Below, piece after piece: positions 44,605-56,340 of a stretch of DNA of 64,000 nt. Under the pieces are notes generated by a model that saw only the letters and a program-made list of their open reading frames with translations, had not been told where the DNA came from and did not search any database. Made by a program: the position numbers and the translations under genes. Within the stretch, counting starts at the first letter, position 1; each line of letters opens with the position of its first letter. Source of the DNA: Siderastrea radians (Eukaryota > Cnidaria > Anthozoa > Scleractinia > Rhizangiidae); the NCBI GenBank assembly GCA_964017195.1, contig OZ024895.1:35157834-35221833 (forward strand). The letters are read 5' to 3'.

Positions 44605-45115
44605 TGACCATTCAAATGCAATCTACTGTACATTCCTCTATGACACTGTTTGTTTTTCACCATCTAGATCTTGAAACATTTTTTAGTTACTTCCTTTTTA
44701 AGAATAAAATTGCTTACTAACAAACACACCGTCACAGAACGGGACACTACATGGACTATACCATACTGATTACATTTGTTCCTTAAAGCGCAAAAACTTG
44801 AAACAAAATTGTTGCTAATAAGGTTATAACTACGTATTTAGATTTTAACATTAAGCTCTGCTCTCGATCAAGTAAACAATACTGATATCTAGTGTACATA
44901 AACGGAAGAAAAGAAGTGTGTTCTTAAATAGGCAAAATATGTTTTCAAACACCGAGAAATAGAAAAATAAACTTTATTGCACAATGATATTTCCCATACA
45001 ATAGCTTATGCTTATGTTGGAACACTTATTTTGTAACAGTAATTAGACGCTAAATAGGTAGAAAGGTTTTCCATTTTGCCTGAGATTTTTTAAAGGTTAA
45101 TTATATTTTGAGCAG
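44605..45115 (+). repeat. Right flank, paralogous to 100-600
   Basis: Sequence continues the block that is interrupted by the palindrome. See the paralogue at the window start. Confidence 0.6.
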
Positions 45116-45120
45116 CTACT

Positions 45121-45332
45121 TCAAATTTTATCAAACTCTTCGTCCAGGACTCGTCTGATGCCAATGGACAGCGGCAGCTCCGGCTTCACTTCTTCCCAGA
45201 CTTCCATGAGCGCCTTGGAGGTGTTGATCTCTTTACTGCGCAGTTCCAACAAAACTTGTTTCATCTTTCTTCATCAAGTGAGTCGTGTTTCTTCTTCAGT
45301 CGGGCAAAGAACTCTCTAATGTCTCCACCCAG
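45121..45332 (-). pseudogene. C-terminal exon with a frameshift, unknown protein
   Basis: After an acceptor-like ATCAGTAG the minus strand reads LGGDIREFFARLKKKHDSLD, then hits TGA. A one-base shift restores MKQVLLELRSKEINTSKALM followed by EVWEEVKPELPLSIGIRRVL and DEEFDKI-stop. The composition is clearly protein-like (helical, charged), so this is a real but frameshifted exon or pseudogene. I do not recognise the family. Its phase does not match discoidin module A upstream, so it is probably a separate gene. Confidence 0.55.
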
Positions 45333-45439
45333 CTACTGATCCCTTGGAAATGGCTAAAAAAAAGAGAGCGCTGTAAATTAATCCTTCGCCTCCTAAAGTT
45401 AGGTTATGTCATCCGAAATTGAAAGTTATTACGTCGTAC

Positions 45440-45755
45440 TTCTCTATGGTGCTTTTTATTAGGTAGAAGGTAGTCCAGTTCTGGGAGCCAGAACTGGACT
45501 ACGTAGAAAGTGGTTCTGACTTTTGAGTCACTCTGTGGATGAAATCTTTAAGTGCGATCATTCAAATACATGCTAACAGAGGTTTTTCATCTTTTTGTCC
45601 TTTGTGTTTCGGAGTCTATTCGCGGCTGTGGTTCCAGCTGAACGTTTCTTAGAAACGTTCAGCGCGAAAGAGGTACCATTTAAACAAGTGCTACGGAGCA
45701 ATATTTTCCTGTGGTGTTGTGTATAATTCTGTACTAGTAGTACTCATAGAGAAAT
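45440..45755 (+). repeat. Satellite units carrying two inserted perfect hairpins
   Basis: Satellite phrases (GGTGCTTTTTATTA, AAAGTGGTTCTGACTTTTGA, TTTTCCTGTGGTGTTGTGTA) are interrupted by two hairpins at 45470-45502 (15-bp arms, GTAGTCCAGTTCTGG) and 45637-45663 (13-bp arms, GCTGAACGTTTCT). Confidence 0.65.
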
Positions 45756-46105
45756 AAACGCTGCCGGTCATGTATTCCTATATTCAACTACTGCCTTTTG
45801 CTCATTGTCGATATAAACTTGTTGAAGATGTTGCTTGTCTCAGAAAAGTGAAACGCTTTTATTTATGTGGGGTTGGGTTGCTGTGTGATCGATTGTTGCT
45901 TTGAAATGAAGCGACAACCTCGGCTTGTTCTGTTCATTCAAGAGTTTAATTTTTAACCGACGAAGTCGAATTATGTAGGCAGGGAAAACGGAAAAGACGT
46001 CGGTTCTACACGCCTGCTCACGGAAATAACCACGGGAATGCCGTGATGTGGAAACATAATCTCTTGGTTACCATGGCAACCACGAGATAAAAAAATATCG
46101 CTCAC

Positions 46106-46256
46106 CTCCTGTGTTCAAAACAGCTCCGTACAACTCTACCCTCAGACACGGCCAGCAATACCAGTCTACAGGGCAAAACTTCACATAACGAGCGATAACT
46201 TTTCGTTTAAGATCCTTTCTCTTCACACTGCTGTTATCTGTGTTGCCCTCAATGAT
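46106..46256 (-). CDS. Discoidin (F5/8 type C) module A, exon 3
   Basis: The minus strand runs from acceptor TTTTCTAG to donor ACAGGAG|GTGAGC. It encodes IIEGNTDNSSVKRKDLKRKV then IARYVKFCPVDWYCWPCLRV and ELYGAVLNTG. EGNTD, the ARYVxFxPxxW block and RVELYG are hallmarks of the C-terminal half of F5/8 type C domains, which bind glycans or phospholipids in extracellular proteins. The exon ends in phase 1. Confidence 0.85.
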
Positions 46257-47072
46257 CTAGAAAACACGAGATGGATGGTTTGGTATGTTTTATAAAATGC
46301 TAAGGCACGCTCTCTTGAGCAAGTGAATTCTGTATTGACACATTGAACTATAGGATTTTAAATTAAAGAAAAGTTATACAACAGTCAATGCCCACAGTGC
46401 CCGGCGCCATAAACGCAAGGTCAGGCCAGATTGCGAGTAGGCAAGTTTGGAAATTTCAACTTACGCGTGGCAGACTTGTGAGTAAAATGGACTGCAAAAT
46501 TGGCTTCCAAGTACAGATTATTATCTTACAAAGTTGTAAAAACAGATCATCTTTTACTCGGCCATACCCTAATGCCCAATAATGACCAATAACAAAAGCA
46601 ATTTGTGTAATCTGTGACGAGTTGCGTCTAGAGATAAACGGTAAAAAACGACTTCAAACCATAAAACGAGTACACTTGCATTAAACGGAACACATGCATG
46701 TGAGCAACGCATGTTAACCTACGTCGGAGTCACAAGAAAGGACCGTGATAAGAAGGAAGATTTTAAAATGCATCTACTCGTATCGAGCGACGCTGGATCA
46801 AGTGAAATCAAATTAGTGCAAACAAACGTGGTCCATTATTTTCCGCAAAACACTCTCTTTATTGAAACAATTCAGATTGCATCTAGCATGAGTCTTTTTG
46901 TACCCTGGAAGCTTCTGCCCAATTAGTTGCTTCGTCTGCATTGGGTACAAAATCTCAGGGCTGTGTGCTCGCTCCACTTTCACTATGCGAAAAATCGTAT
47001 TTCACGTTGTGATTTGTGTCCAGGCCTCAAGAATGGTCAAACCGTAGTATCATCCACATCACATTAGCTTAC

Positions 47073-47212
47073 ACTGTTTCCATTCTCTTGGTATACTGTC
47101 CAGGTAACCCCATCTGAGGAGTGCTGAAGTTTATATTGCTTCACATAGTCTCCGTTGCCTCCAGGGTTACCCTGAGTTGCAACAGCACACAAGGAGTGGA
47201 GTCTAAGTCAAC
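47073..47212 (-). pseudogene. Discoidin module A, exon 2 with 4-bp deletion
   Basis: Homologous to exon 2 of modules B and C: AVATQGNPGGNGDYVKQYKL, HSSDGVTWTVYQENGN, donor AACAGT|GTAAGC. Between GTTGACTTAG and GTGCTGTTGCAAC it is four bases shorter than B and C. The frame from VDL to AVATQ is therefore broken and module A is probably non-functional, unless splicing compensates. Confidence 0.75.
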
Positions 47213-47965
47213 CTACCGCAAGAAAAAAAAAACAAAGCAATTTTAAGTATGAGGGAAAAACCCATTTGACTCAAACGATCAGAATAATTCAGACACAGAT
47301 AGTTTAAACGATAAATTAAACACAAACTAAGCATGGACCCTAAATTTTAATTTTCAGCCTTACAGACATCATTTCCGCGATCCATAGCCTGCTTGAAAAC
47401 GGGCTTTCTTACAGCACTATTTACTGTGCAGTAATCGGTTGTTAAAATCGGTAAAGCGACACCAGTAATTCACAGACGGGAATCTGCTGAGCAGGCCTTT
47501 TCAGTGATGCTTTTTGTAACGCTGTACCAGGTGGTTCTAACTTTTAAGTCTGTAAACAAAGCCTCCTGTAACGTGAGTTCATATGAAGTCTTCTGCAGGC
47601 CCTCACCTAGATGGCGTTCTCAGCAACATCTTTTAGCCTGGTGGTGTTTGTCGTCCAAATGTTTATGAAACTGTGTTTGCATGGGTATAGCACATAGGTC
47701 CCGCAACGGACCACAAAGTATTAAACTGTAATGTAATAACATTCATCTACTGAGGCAATCCTAACTGCAAATGACTCAAGGCTTCTATTGGATTTCCTCG
47801 TTACTAAGCGATTGCAAATAGTACTATCAGTGTTAATTAGTTAGTATTGTTTCTGTTGTAAACAAATTCCATTCAAGCACTCATCTAAAGGTCTTTAGAA
47901 TTGCCTTGGTAAGCACACTGCTCCCCAGCATGTACAGGCCCCAGTAATACTGCAAGTAATCTCAC

Positions 47966-48114
47966 CTGTAAGTAGCAATCTTCGGCTTTTCCCGTACACC
48001 AGGCATACAACCCGTTCATCCGGGCAAAATGTGGCGGCACGGGGCCTGTGCAGGAGGAAGCGGTTATGCTTTCATCTGGGATTGCGCCATTTTCCATTCC
48101 AAGAGCCTCGCCTC
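47966..48114 (-). CDS. Discoidin module A, exon 1
   Basis: From acceptor TTTTTAG to donor CTTACAG|GTGAGA. It encodes GEALGMENGAIPDESITASS and PPHFARMNGLYAWCTGKAED, ending CYLQ. LGMENGxIPDxxITASS is the typical start of an F5/8 type C domain. It enters in phase 1 and exits in phase 0, ready to join exon 2 (VDL...). Confidence 0.85.
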
Positions 48115-48616
48115 CTAAAAATAATAATGTACAGGTCGTGGATTAATTCTCTACTCCTCTTGCTAGTTTTCTAAAAATTCCACTTTGCCAACCAAAAACA
48201 GACTAAGCCACACATGGCTTTGGCACTTTTAGCTGCCCTTGGCACCGGTTGCAAGTTTTTTCTTTGACCTGTCTTTCAAATAATTTTTTTGTGTTATCTT
48301 CATTTATTAAGATTGGTCAAATATACTTATTGGGGTTTTAGTTTTACGACATTAGTGATTATCTTGTAAGATACAACAATAATCAAACGTAACAATTTTG
48401 TTTGCTGTTCAGTTTAATTCTGCGGGTAGTGTAAACAGCACTCGTATTAAAGTAAAATAAAAACGTTTTTTAGTAAGGAAGCATTCTATGCTTCAATTTA
48501 AGTAACAAAGAGAGTTATTGTTGTTAAAACAATCCTTTTTACGCTCGTGTCGTCGTGACGTAGTCCGTAGGGGAGGGGGAAAAAGGAGTAAAAAATGTCA
48601 TATTTGTGTTACTAAG

Positions 48617-49790
48617 CGCGGCGTGAAGTATTTGAAGATTTTCAGATGTGGTAGACAAGCTTTCAGAATATGTTTGAATTGCTCGTTCAAGATTTCGTAA
48701 GTGTATATGGTGTTAACTTGACGAGAGGGCGGTTTTAGTCATGAAAGCATTTTTACGAGTTCACGAACAGTAGTAAGTAAGTAAGTAAGTAAGTAAAACT
48801 TTATTTATACAGGGTGGCCCATTCAGCACAGTGGCTGGTCTCCAGAGGGGCCCTGCTAAATACAATTTCTAAAAATATAAAATATCTAATTGTTTAAAAT
48901 AGTTATAAAAATAGAGTTAAAAGCTAATGTTTAGTAATTAAAATAGTTATATAAAAAGAGTTTAAAAACTAAAACGAATTACAAGCAATATAGTGATACG
49001 TCATGTTGGTATGTTAGCGAGAATCCGTGCTCAATTTTCAGTGATATAGGGTTTGTAATATAATTTTTATTTATGGTATTGAATGTGTTACTTGTGAAAT
49101 TTTGTAAAAACGGCTTGATTCTGAGGAAACGGTTTTTTAAATTATGCTTAGTTGTGGCCCGTACGAAAATGTGTGTCGTGACAAAGCCTTATTCAGGCTT
49201 AACTCTGGCCTGATTTAGTGAACTGAGACCTTAAACAAACGTAACAAAAGCCTAATGTCGAATTTGTTAGGTTAACGAAGTGAAACGTTAAACTGATTAA
49301 TAAGGCTTTGACAGGTTTAACATACCTTGACATGGCGTAATTTTTTCAGGTCAATAGAGCATTGTTTAGGTAGCCTGTAAACTGGCCCGACAAAGGCTGA
49401 CATTTATTTCGTCTTCAAAATGATTTGGATTGAGCAAGGTATCTAGCCAACAATAACCTTACAGAATCCAAAACATGATACATACGCTTGGAAAGCAACA
49501 AACTCAAGCAGTCGAAGTATCACTATCATTATATCTTTTTAACACAACATGTAATCAAACTTAACATGAGCCAAAACTCACCACGATTTAGGTTTTGAAG
49601 TTATCCGACTAATCCGGAACGAGGCAGGCTTACTGGTTTCCTGGTCTGTTTTTGTCCCAAAGGCTATCTGATATATATGTCAGTTTTATTTTTTCCATTC
49701 AGCAATTCCTTGATGCAGTTAGCAGTGTAAGCGACATCCTAATAGCCAGCTTATCTACCACATCTGAAAATCTTCAAATGCTCACGCGCT
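48617..49790. repeat. Widely spaced ~42-bp inverted repeat
   Basis: GTATTTGAAGATTTTCAGAT with GTGGTAGA at 48627-48657 is mirrored at about 49752-49785. These could be the ends of a ~1.15-kb element, but no TSD was found. A short lysine-rich frame at 48518-48700 overlaps the left arm and is not supported. Confidence 0.5.
48769..48990 (-). mobile_element. 3' end of a retroelement with (TTAC)n tail
   Basis: On the minus strand a body containing GGGCCACCCTGTATAAATAA ends in TTAC repeats at 48769-48797. A tetranucleotide tail after AATAAAG is typical of CR1/L2-type LINE 3' ends and their SINEs. A 5' region was not recognised. Confidence 0.6.
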
Positions 49791-51398
49791 CAGTAACTCA
49801 AATTTGACATAAAATAATTTTCTGGCAAGTTCCCGTTGTAGCATGGTCATATTTCTAGTGCAAGTTTCTGGTTTGAGCATTGTTACATTTCACATTTTCA
49901 CGGACAAAAAATAACACAGTAAAGCACAGTAAATGATTTTTTCATGGCTAAATTCAAACGTGCACATTTACAAATCGTCTTTCACTGATATTACACATCA
50001 GGATTCCATAACAGTTCAAACTCCACATCTTCGTGCGACATCATACGACTTACTCTGGCAACTTAATGAAAAGCTATTCCGACGCGATGAGATCTTCAAA
50101 CAATAAAGGTTAAAACTTGACCTGTACTGTACATCTCTTTCTGATTGTCTTAAATCAATTCTGACAAGCATCTTTTTGACAGACCCTTCTAAATACATTC
50201 GGAGCCAATCCGACAGAGCAGTCTGTTGTTTAAAAGACGTAATCAGATCTTCGCTCCAGGAAACAAAACATTAAAATCGTTTCCCAAACTGCATAAGTCA
50301 GATTTTACGCCAAAACTGTCCACGCTCTTCTAAGTCAAATTACCAACGGTAAAGAAAATAAGTATTAAAGTCTGATATCTTGAATGTGTTGTTTGATGAT
50401 CAAATATCTTCGTTGCAGTAATATAAAGTTTTAAGATAGCAACTCTTGGGATTGGTCAAGGAAAAGTTGATCGTTTATTAGGGCAATAAACTCAAACTAT
50501 AAAAGTATTGTCGCTGTATTTTTTATGGTTCTTAGTTTGTGTGCTTCATGTTGTTTTTATTGTGTGGTTTTCAAACAGAAGTTACTGACAAAAGAAAGAA
50601 AAATGCAATCAAATTGTTCAGTCACAGCTCTCCAAGGTTTGTCCGCTTTTCGGTGTTAACATCAATGCAAAAACAGAAATCCATATCCCACAGAATGGTA
50701 GCACTTTCAATAACCCTTTTCTAAACATTGTCGCCTTTTGCGGCTTATCTCTATTATCAGTTAACTTAAATAGAAAACTGTACGAGTTAACGTTTGGTTT
50801 TTTAACCGAAGTATTTTTGATACTTTGTGGAAAATGTTTTAACAAGTTAATTTCTTGTTTCAATCAAAGAAAGTGTGAAGATTCTTAAAGTTGAATTGCG
50901 TGAAATATGTAACTGAATGTTGTTAAGTATGTTGATTTCAAGTGTTTAAATTTCTGTCAAGTTTTTGACAGTGTAATTGCACTTTTTGTTGGTTAGGTAA
51001 CGGGGTAAAATCAAAGCATGTTTTAGAAAGTACGAGTTATCTGGTGTCTACCTGAATCCACTTGTTATGGACCAATCGCTACGTTACAAAACGAGAGGTG
51101 TTGCGATAGCAATATTTTAAGCGCCAAAAAGATTTCTTTGTATGGAAAAGGTCTCTTCAAATTTTATTTTTTCTTCTGCTTAGTCAGGTGTGTGTGAAGA
51201 TGAAATTTTTTGTTGCGGTGCTACTCTGACAAATTGCGAGAATTGAGGTAGTTAGCGTTTGACGTGCTATTTGAAATGATGAAAAAGAATTGTAGGGTGA
51301 AAATGTTTAAGGTGTGTGAATAGCTTTTTTGTATGTACGTGATGTATGCCAATGAGACATCGCCTGAAGTTCACAATTATGTGCGATGTTAGATTTAC
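49000..51398. other. Intergenic between discoidin modules, no confident feature
   Basis: AT-rich with scattered short frames. Partial palindromy between CAAAGCCTTATTCAGGCTTAA (49181) and AATAAGGCTTTG (49300) is the only structure noted. Confidence 0.4.
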
Positions 51399-51658
51399 CG
51401 TATTTTCTCAATTAAACGCCCCCGGCGTTCGTTTCAAACTTGGCTTGGTGGACCCGGCGTTTGTTTGAATCAGCAGTTTATTTAGGCCCTCCATTTTTTT
51501 AAGAAAGGGTTATTATTTGTTTTTCTTGGCAGCCGTGTATTTTGCCCTTAAATCTTAAGTTCAATTATACAACAAATAACGTCTGAGGGGCTTATTTACA
51601 ATTTTCTCTTTGATACCCGGCGTTTATTCTGGCCTGGCGTTTAATCGAGAAAATACAG
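51399..51658. mobile_element. MITE with CCGTATTTTCTC termini
   Basis: The left end CCGTATTTTCTCAATTAAACGC is mirrored by GCGTTTAATCGAGAAAATAC at the right. Subterminal CCCGGCGTT blocks are repeated. No coding capacity. Confidence 0.8.
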
Positions 51659-52325
51659 TGTGTTTCCTGGTATGGAACTGTTTTAAGTTATTTGTGTTGG
51701 AGTATATTTTGGTGTGCTTTTTGTTTGAAAGATTCAGAGCTGTTATGTTTTTAATGTTGAACATTGAAGAAAATGACAAACTATGTCAGGAAATATCAGA
51801 GTTGTCAAAATTGTCAGAAAAGTGTGAATTGTTGTGCAATTGAGCATAACTGGGGAAGTTGGTGTGGAAGGAATATTGTTTCTAGCTGTTTTCAGAGCTG
51901 TGCTGCAGGTCAGTGTGGAAGATGTGATAGCAATTCATGCGATGACAAATGGGTTTGCTTTAGGTGAACGTTTCATAAAAGAATAGTTTTTAAAAGGGAT
52001 AAGGCTCCATCGAGCCCTATTGAGCTGATACATGATTTTTTTGCTCTCAAACTTGTGGATTTTGACCGATAACGTTGCAAGTGCATGAATTATGGATTGA
52101 CAGCTTCATTGAGTGACCACTAGCAGTGTTTCTTTTTAAGTCGATTACAAATTAGATTTTGTAAATGCTCGAACAACAGGACATTTTCTGCAATTCGGCC
52201 TCTGCAATAATAGTTTATTTGAGCACGGTGTTCTCGTTGTGTGAATCTCCAAAACACCACCTTTTCAATGACTTTGCATGAACTTAAATGTTTCTACTTG
52301 TAACCTTCAGAAATGACACGAGCGT

Positions 52326-52530
52326 CGTCCAAGGGGCTAGATAGATAGATAGCTTTATTAAGAAGTAAAATCATTGCAGTTCCCTGGCCGGCTGAATTGT
52401 GATCTACTTTATAGTGTAAATATTAAAATTATCTATAAATATATATAATACTACTATAAAAAGGCTAAAATATAACCTATAATATAATACAAAAAGGGAA
52501 ATATGAAAATACTAATAATTAAAACTTTGA
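52326..52530 (-). mobile_element. 3' end of a retroelement with (TATC)n tail
   Basis: On the minus strand CTTCTTAATAAAGC runs into TATCTATCTATC at 52331-52345. This resembles the element at 48769 in layout but not in body sequence. Confidence 0.55.
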
Positions 52531-52976
52531 TTATCTCGTGTGTGCGATAGCAACCAAGAGATTATGTGAACACATCGCCGCATTCTTGCGATTATTTAAT
52601 CAATAACAATCACCAATGGACAAAATCAAACATTGCACGATACAAGATCTCTGATTTTGTAGTCAAAACCGGAAATCGACCGTGTATGCTTCACAATCAA
52701 CAAAACTATAATCACGGTACGCTCCTGACAAAAATGTCCTAAGAACACATCACTGTTCGCTGTTCACTGTTCTCTTGAATTTTACTGCAACATATTGAAT
52801 ACAACTGAGCGTAAAGTCATTGATAAACGACAAGAGCTAGTTAAATAACAAAAATTCTACGAAAACACAGCAAAGTTACCTCCATAGGAATAACGAACAT
52901 CAGACGAACAACACCGAATCTACACGACTGAAGAAACATCCACTATCACAACCATGAGATAAAAATTGTCACTCAC

Positions 52977-53130
52977 CTCCTATCATGTTCAAAACAGCTC
53001 CGTACAGCTCTACCCTCATACAGGGCCAGTAATACCAGTCTACAGGGCAAAACTTCACATAACGAGCGATAACTTTTTGTTTAAGATCCTTTCTCTTTAC
53101 ACTGCTGTTATCTGTGTTGCCCTCGATGAT
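52977..53130 (-). CDS. Discoidin module B, exon 3
   Basis: Acceptor TTTTCTAG, donor ATAGGAG|GTGAGT. It encodes IIEGNTDNSSVKRKDLKQKV, IARYVKFCPVDWYYWPCMRV and ELYGAVLNMIG. It is intact and nearly identical to module A, with one extra codon near the end. It ends in phase 1, matching the phase-1 start of exon 1 of module A downstream. Confidence 0.85.
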
Positions 53131-54321
53131 CTAGAAAACACGAGTTGGATAGTTTGGTATGTTTTATGAAATGTTACGGCACGCAAGCTTGCGAGTAAAA
53201 TCTGTGTTGATACATTGAACAATAATATTTTAAACTAAAGAACAGTTATGTACCAGTCAATGCCCACAGTGCCCGCCGCCATCATTACAATACTATAAAC
53301 GCAAGGTCAGGCCAGATTGCGAGTAGACAAGTTTGGAAATATAAACTTACGCGTGGCAGACTTGTGACTGAAATGGACTGCAAAGTCGGCTTGCAAGTAC
53401 AGATTATTACATTACAAAGTCGATCAAACAGATCATCTCTTTACTCGGCCAAACTTTAAGGGGGCAATATACGTGAATTTTTAGGAAATAGGATTAAAGA
53501 CACACTCCCAAGCAAGAGCAACCTGGGGTTGTTTGTGGACTGTTTTGGTGTCCATCTACAAATTATTAACTTTAAAGTTTAATTTAACTCACCTTTAATT
53601 CTTAACAACTTTCAATTTTCTTAAAATTCATCATTTCCCCTCTCCCTTCTTTTTCTTGACGTTCACTTTGCAAATCGCAAAACAATTCTCTTAGGTTTAT
53701 ATGGGAGCTCGCACTATGATCCGTTAATAGCATTTTTGGATTGAATGAAATCTAACGGAATGATTAAGAAAAAAGGGCTACAACGTTGGGGGAAAAGGCA
53801 TCTACTTATATTGTCCCCTTAATACTCAATAACAAAAGCAATTTGTGTAATATGGAACGAGTTGCGTCGAAAGATAAACGGTAAAAATAGACTTCAAACC
53901 GTCAAACAAGTACACTTGCATTAAACGGAACACATGCATGTGAGCAACGCGTGCCAACCCACGTCGAAGTCAAAAGAAAGCACCATTAGAAGGAAGATTT
54001 TAAAATGCGTCTACTCGCATCGAACGACGTAGAATCAAGTGAATCGAATTAGTGCACACAATCGTGCATGGTCCATAATTTTCCGCAGTACACTGTTTTA
54101 TTGAAATAAATCAAATAGTTCAGATTGTATCCGGCAGGAGTCGTTTTGTACCCTGGAAACTTTTACTCAATTAGCTGCTTCGTCTGCATTGGGTACAAAA
54201 TTCTCAGGGCTATTTGCGCGCTGCAATTTCACTGTGCGCCAAATTGTGCTTCATGTTGTGATTTGTGACCAGGCCTCAAGAATGGTCAAACCGTGGTATC
54301 ATCCACATCACATTAGCTTAC
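53131..54321 (-). other. Intron between exons 3 and 2 of module B
   Basis: Shares blocks with the corresponding intron of module A (for example CGCAAGGTCAGGCCAGATTG). A ~350-bp stretch near 53455-53820 is absent from the A and C introns, so it is a B-specific insertion. Confidence 0.6.
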
Positions 54322-54465
54322 GTTGTTTCCATTCTCTTGGTATACTGTCCAAGTTGCCCCATCTGAGGAGTGCTGAAGTTTATAGCGCTTTACATAGTCT
54401 CTGTTGCCTACAGGATTACCCTGAGTTGCAACAGTACTCAGCAAGTGGAGACTTCCTAAGTCAAC
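54322..54465 (-). CDS. Discoidin module B, exon 2
   Basis: Acceptor TTGTGGTAG|GTTGAC, donor AACAAC|GTAAGC. Encodes VDLGSLHLLSTVATQGNPVG, NRDYVKRYKLQHSSDGATWT and VYQENGNN. The VATQG and YKLQxSxDGxxW motifs are diagnostic of the F5/8 type C fold. The frame is intact. Confidence 0.9.
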
Positions 54466-55363
54466 CTACCACAAGAAAAAACAAACAAAGCAGTTGTAAA
54501 CATCAGAGAAAAACACATTTGAGTCAAGCAATCAGGATAATTCAGACACAGAAAAGCCTCAACTACTCTTCTGCTTTATATAAGCTTCTCTAGTACTCTC
54601 TCAGCTCTTAGCGTGTGTCCATGGCTCGATAAATTAAACACAAACTAGGCATGGACCCTAAACCTTCATTTTCCGTCTTACAGACATCATTTACGCGAGC
54701 CTGTTTGCAACCGGGCTTTCCTGTAGCACCATTTACTGTGCAGAAATCGATTGTTCCAAATTATAATCAAAGAATAAATCCAGAGTGACAACAATAATCT
54801 ATAGCCAGAAATCTACTGAGCAGGCCTTTTCAGTGATACTTTTTGTAACGCTGTGCCAGGTGGTTCTGACTATTAAGTCTGTGAATGAAGTCTCCTGTAA
54901 GGTGAGTTCATATGAAGTCTTCTGCAGACTTTCAGATAGATGGTGTTCTCAGCGCCATCTTTAAGCCTGGTGGTGGTTGTCGTCCATTGTGCATGAAATT
55001 GTTTTTATATAGGTATAGCCCACAGCTCCTGCAACGGGCCACAAAATATTAAACTGTAATTTGATAACATATCTCTCTTGAGACAATACTAACTACAATT
55101 ACCCATAGGCTTGTATTGCATTTCCTCGTCACTAAGCGATTGCAAATAGTACTATCAGTATTAATCAGTCAGTATCTGTTGCGAACGAAAACAATTAAAA
55201 CAACGGCAGTCACACTCAATTCCAATCAAGCACTCATCTAAAGGTCTTTAGAATTGCCTTGGTAAGCGCAATATCTACTGGGGGCATACAGAGTGAGATC
55301 TACAGCCTACCTTAAGTGCTCCCCGCCATGTATAGGCCCCTGTAAAACTGCAAGTAATCTTAC

Positions 55364-55512
55364 CTGTAAGTAGCAATCTTCGGCTTTTCCTGCACACCAG
55401 GCGTACAACCCGTTCAGCCGGGCAAAATGTGGCGGCACGGAGCCTGTGCAGATGGAAGCGGTTATGCTTTCATCCGGGATACCGCCATTTTCCATTCCAA
55501 GAGCCTCGCTTC
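55364..55512 (-). CDS. Discoidin module B, exon 1
   Basis: Acceptor ATGTTTAG|GAAGCG, donor CTTACAG|GTAAGA. Encodes ALGMENGGIPDESITASICT, PPHFARLNGLYAWCAGKAED and CYLQ. B exons 1-3 together give a complete ~150-residue discoidin domain, the usual family length. No signal peptide or start exon is visible immediately upstream, so this module sits inside a larger transcript or lacks its 5' end. Confidence 0.9.
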
Positions 55513-56340
55513 CTAAACATAAATAATGTACAGGTCGTGGGTTAATTCTCTACTTCCCTTCAGCTAGTTTACTGAAAATTCCACTTTGGCAGCCAATAAC
55601 AGACTAAGCCACACTTGGCTTTGGCACTTTTAGCTGCGCTTGGCACCGGTTGCAAGTTTTTTCCTTGACTTGCCTTTGAAATGATTTATTGTGTTATCTT
55701 CGTTTATTAAGATTGGCCAAATATAGTTATTGTGGTTTTAGTTTTACGACATTGGTGATTATCTTGTCAAGATACAACAATAATCAAACGTCACAATTTT
55801 GTTTGCTGTTCAGTTTAATTCTGCGGGTGGTGTAGATAGCAATCGTATTGAAGTAAAATAAAAACGTCTATTTGGGAGGGAAACATTCTATGCAATTTAA
55901 GTAACAAAGAGGCAAAAGGACTTACAACTAAATAAAAGAAATAAAATAAACTACATTTGCTGAAAACAACCTACGCCAAGTGGACTTTTAATATTCGCGC
56001 AAAGTCTTCTAGCAGGCCATAGGTTACTTAATCGGGGTTAAGATACTGTTATTGTCGTAAATATTCCAACCTTTTTAACATTTTATTGTGTCGTAAATAT
56101 TTATGCTATAGTTCTTAGTTAGTTTTGAGATTTCCTTCCACAACAAATATAAAATATTAAGTGAGCCACACACTGAATTTCTAGCCAGACATTTCAATCA
56201 TATATAGAATATTGCTCGGGCATTTTATTACAGGAATTTTGCGCGACAACTTCATTCTGCGATTTACCAGAGTTTATTTTTGACGACACAAAATTATTTG
56301 CGAACTTAGAGTATATCTGGGACCTCAGTAATTCTAGTAC
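55513..56340. other. Intron or intergenic, nothing recognised
   Basis: The part to about 55890 is homologous to the sequence upstream of module A exon 1. The rest shows no feature. Confidence 0.45.

Noticed and set aside
46440..46540. Conserved micro-exon candidate (27 nt) between discoidin exons 2 and 3
   Set aside because: Exon 2 joins exon 3 directly in frame to give ENGN-IIEGNTD, as expected for the domain, and module C lacks the segment.
51764..51967. Cysteine-rich 67-codon frame (toxin-like spacing)
   Set aside because: No signal peptide, no splice sites, no second copy; an overlapping frame is equally open. The Cys content comes from repeated TGT trinucleotides.
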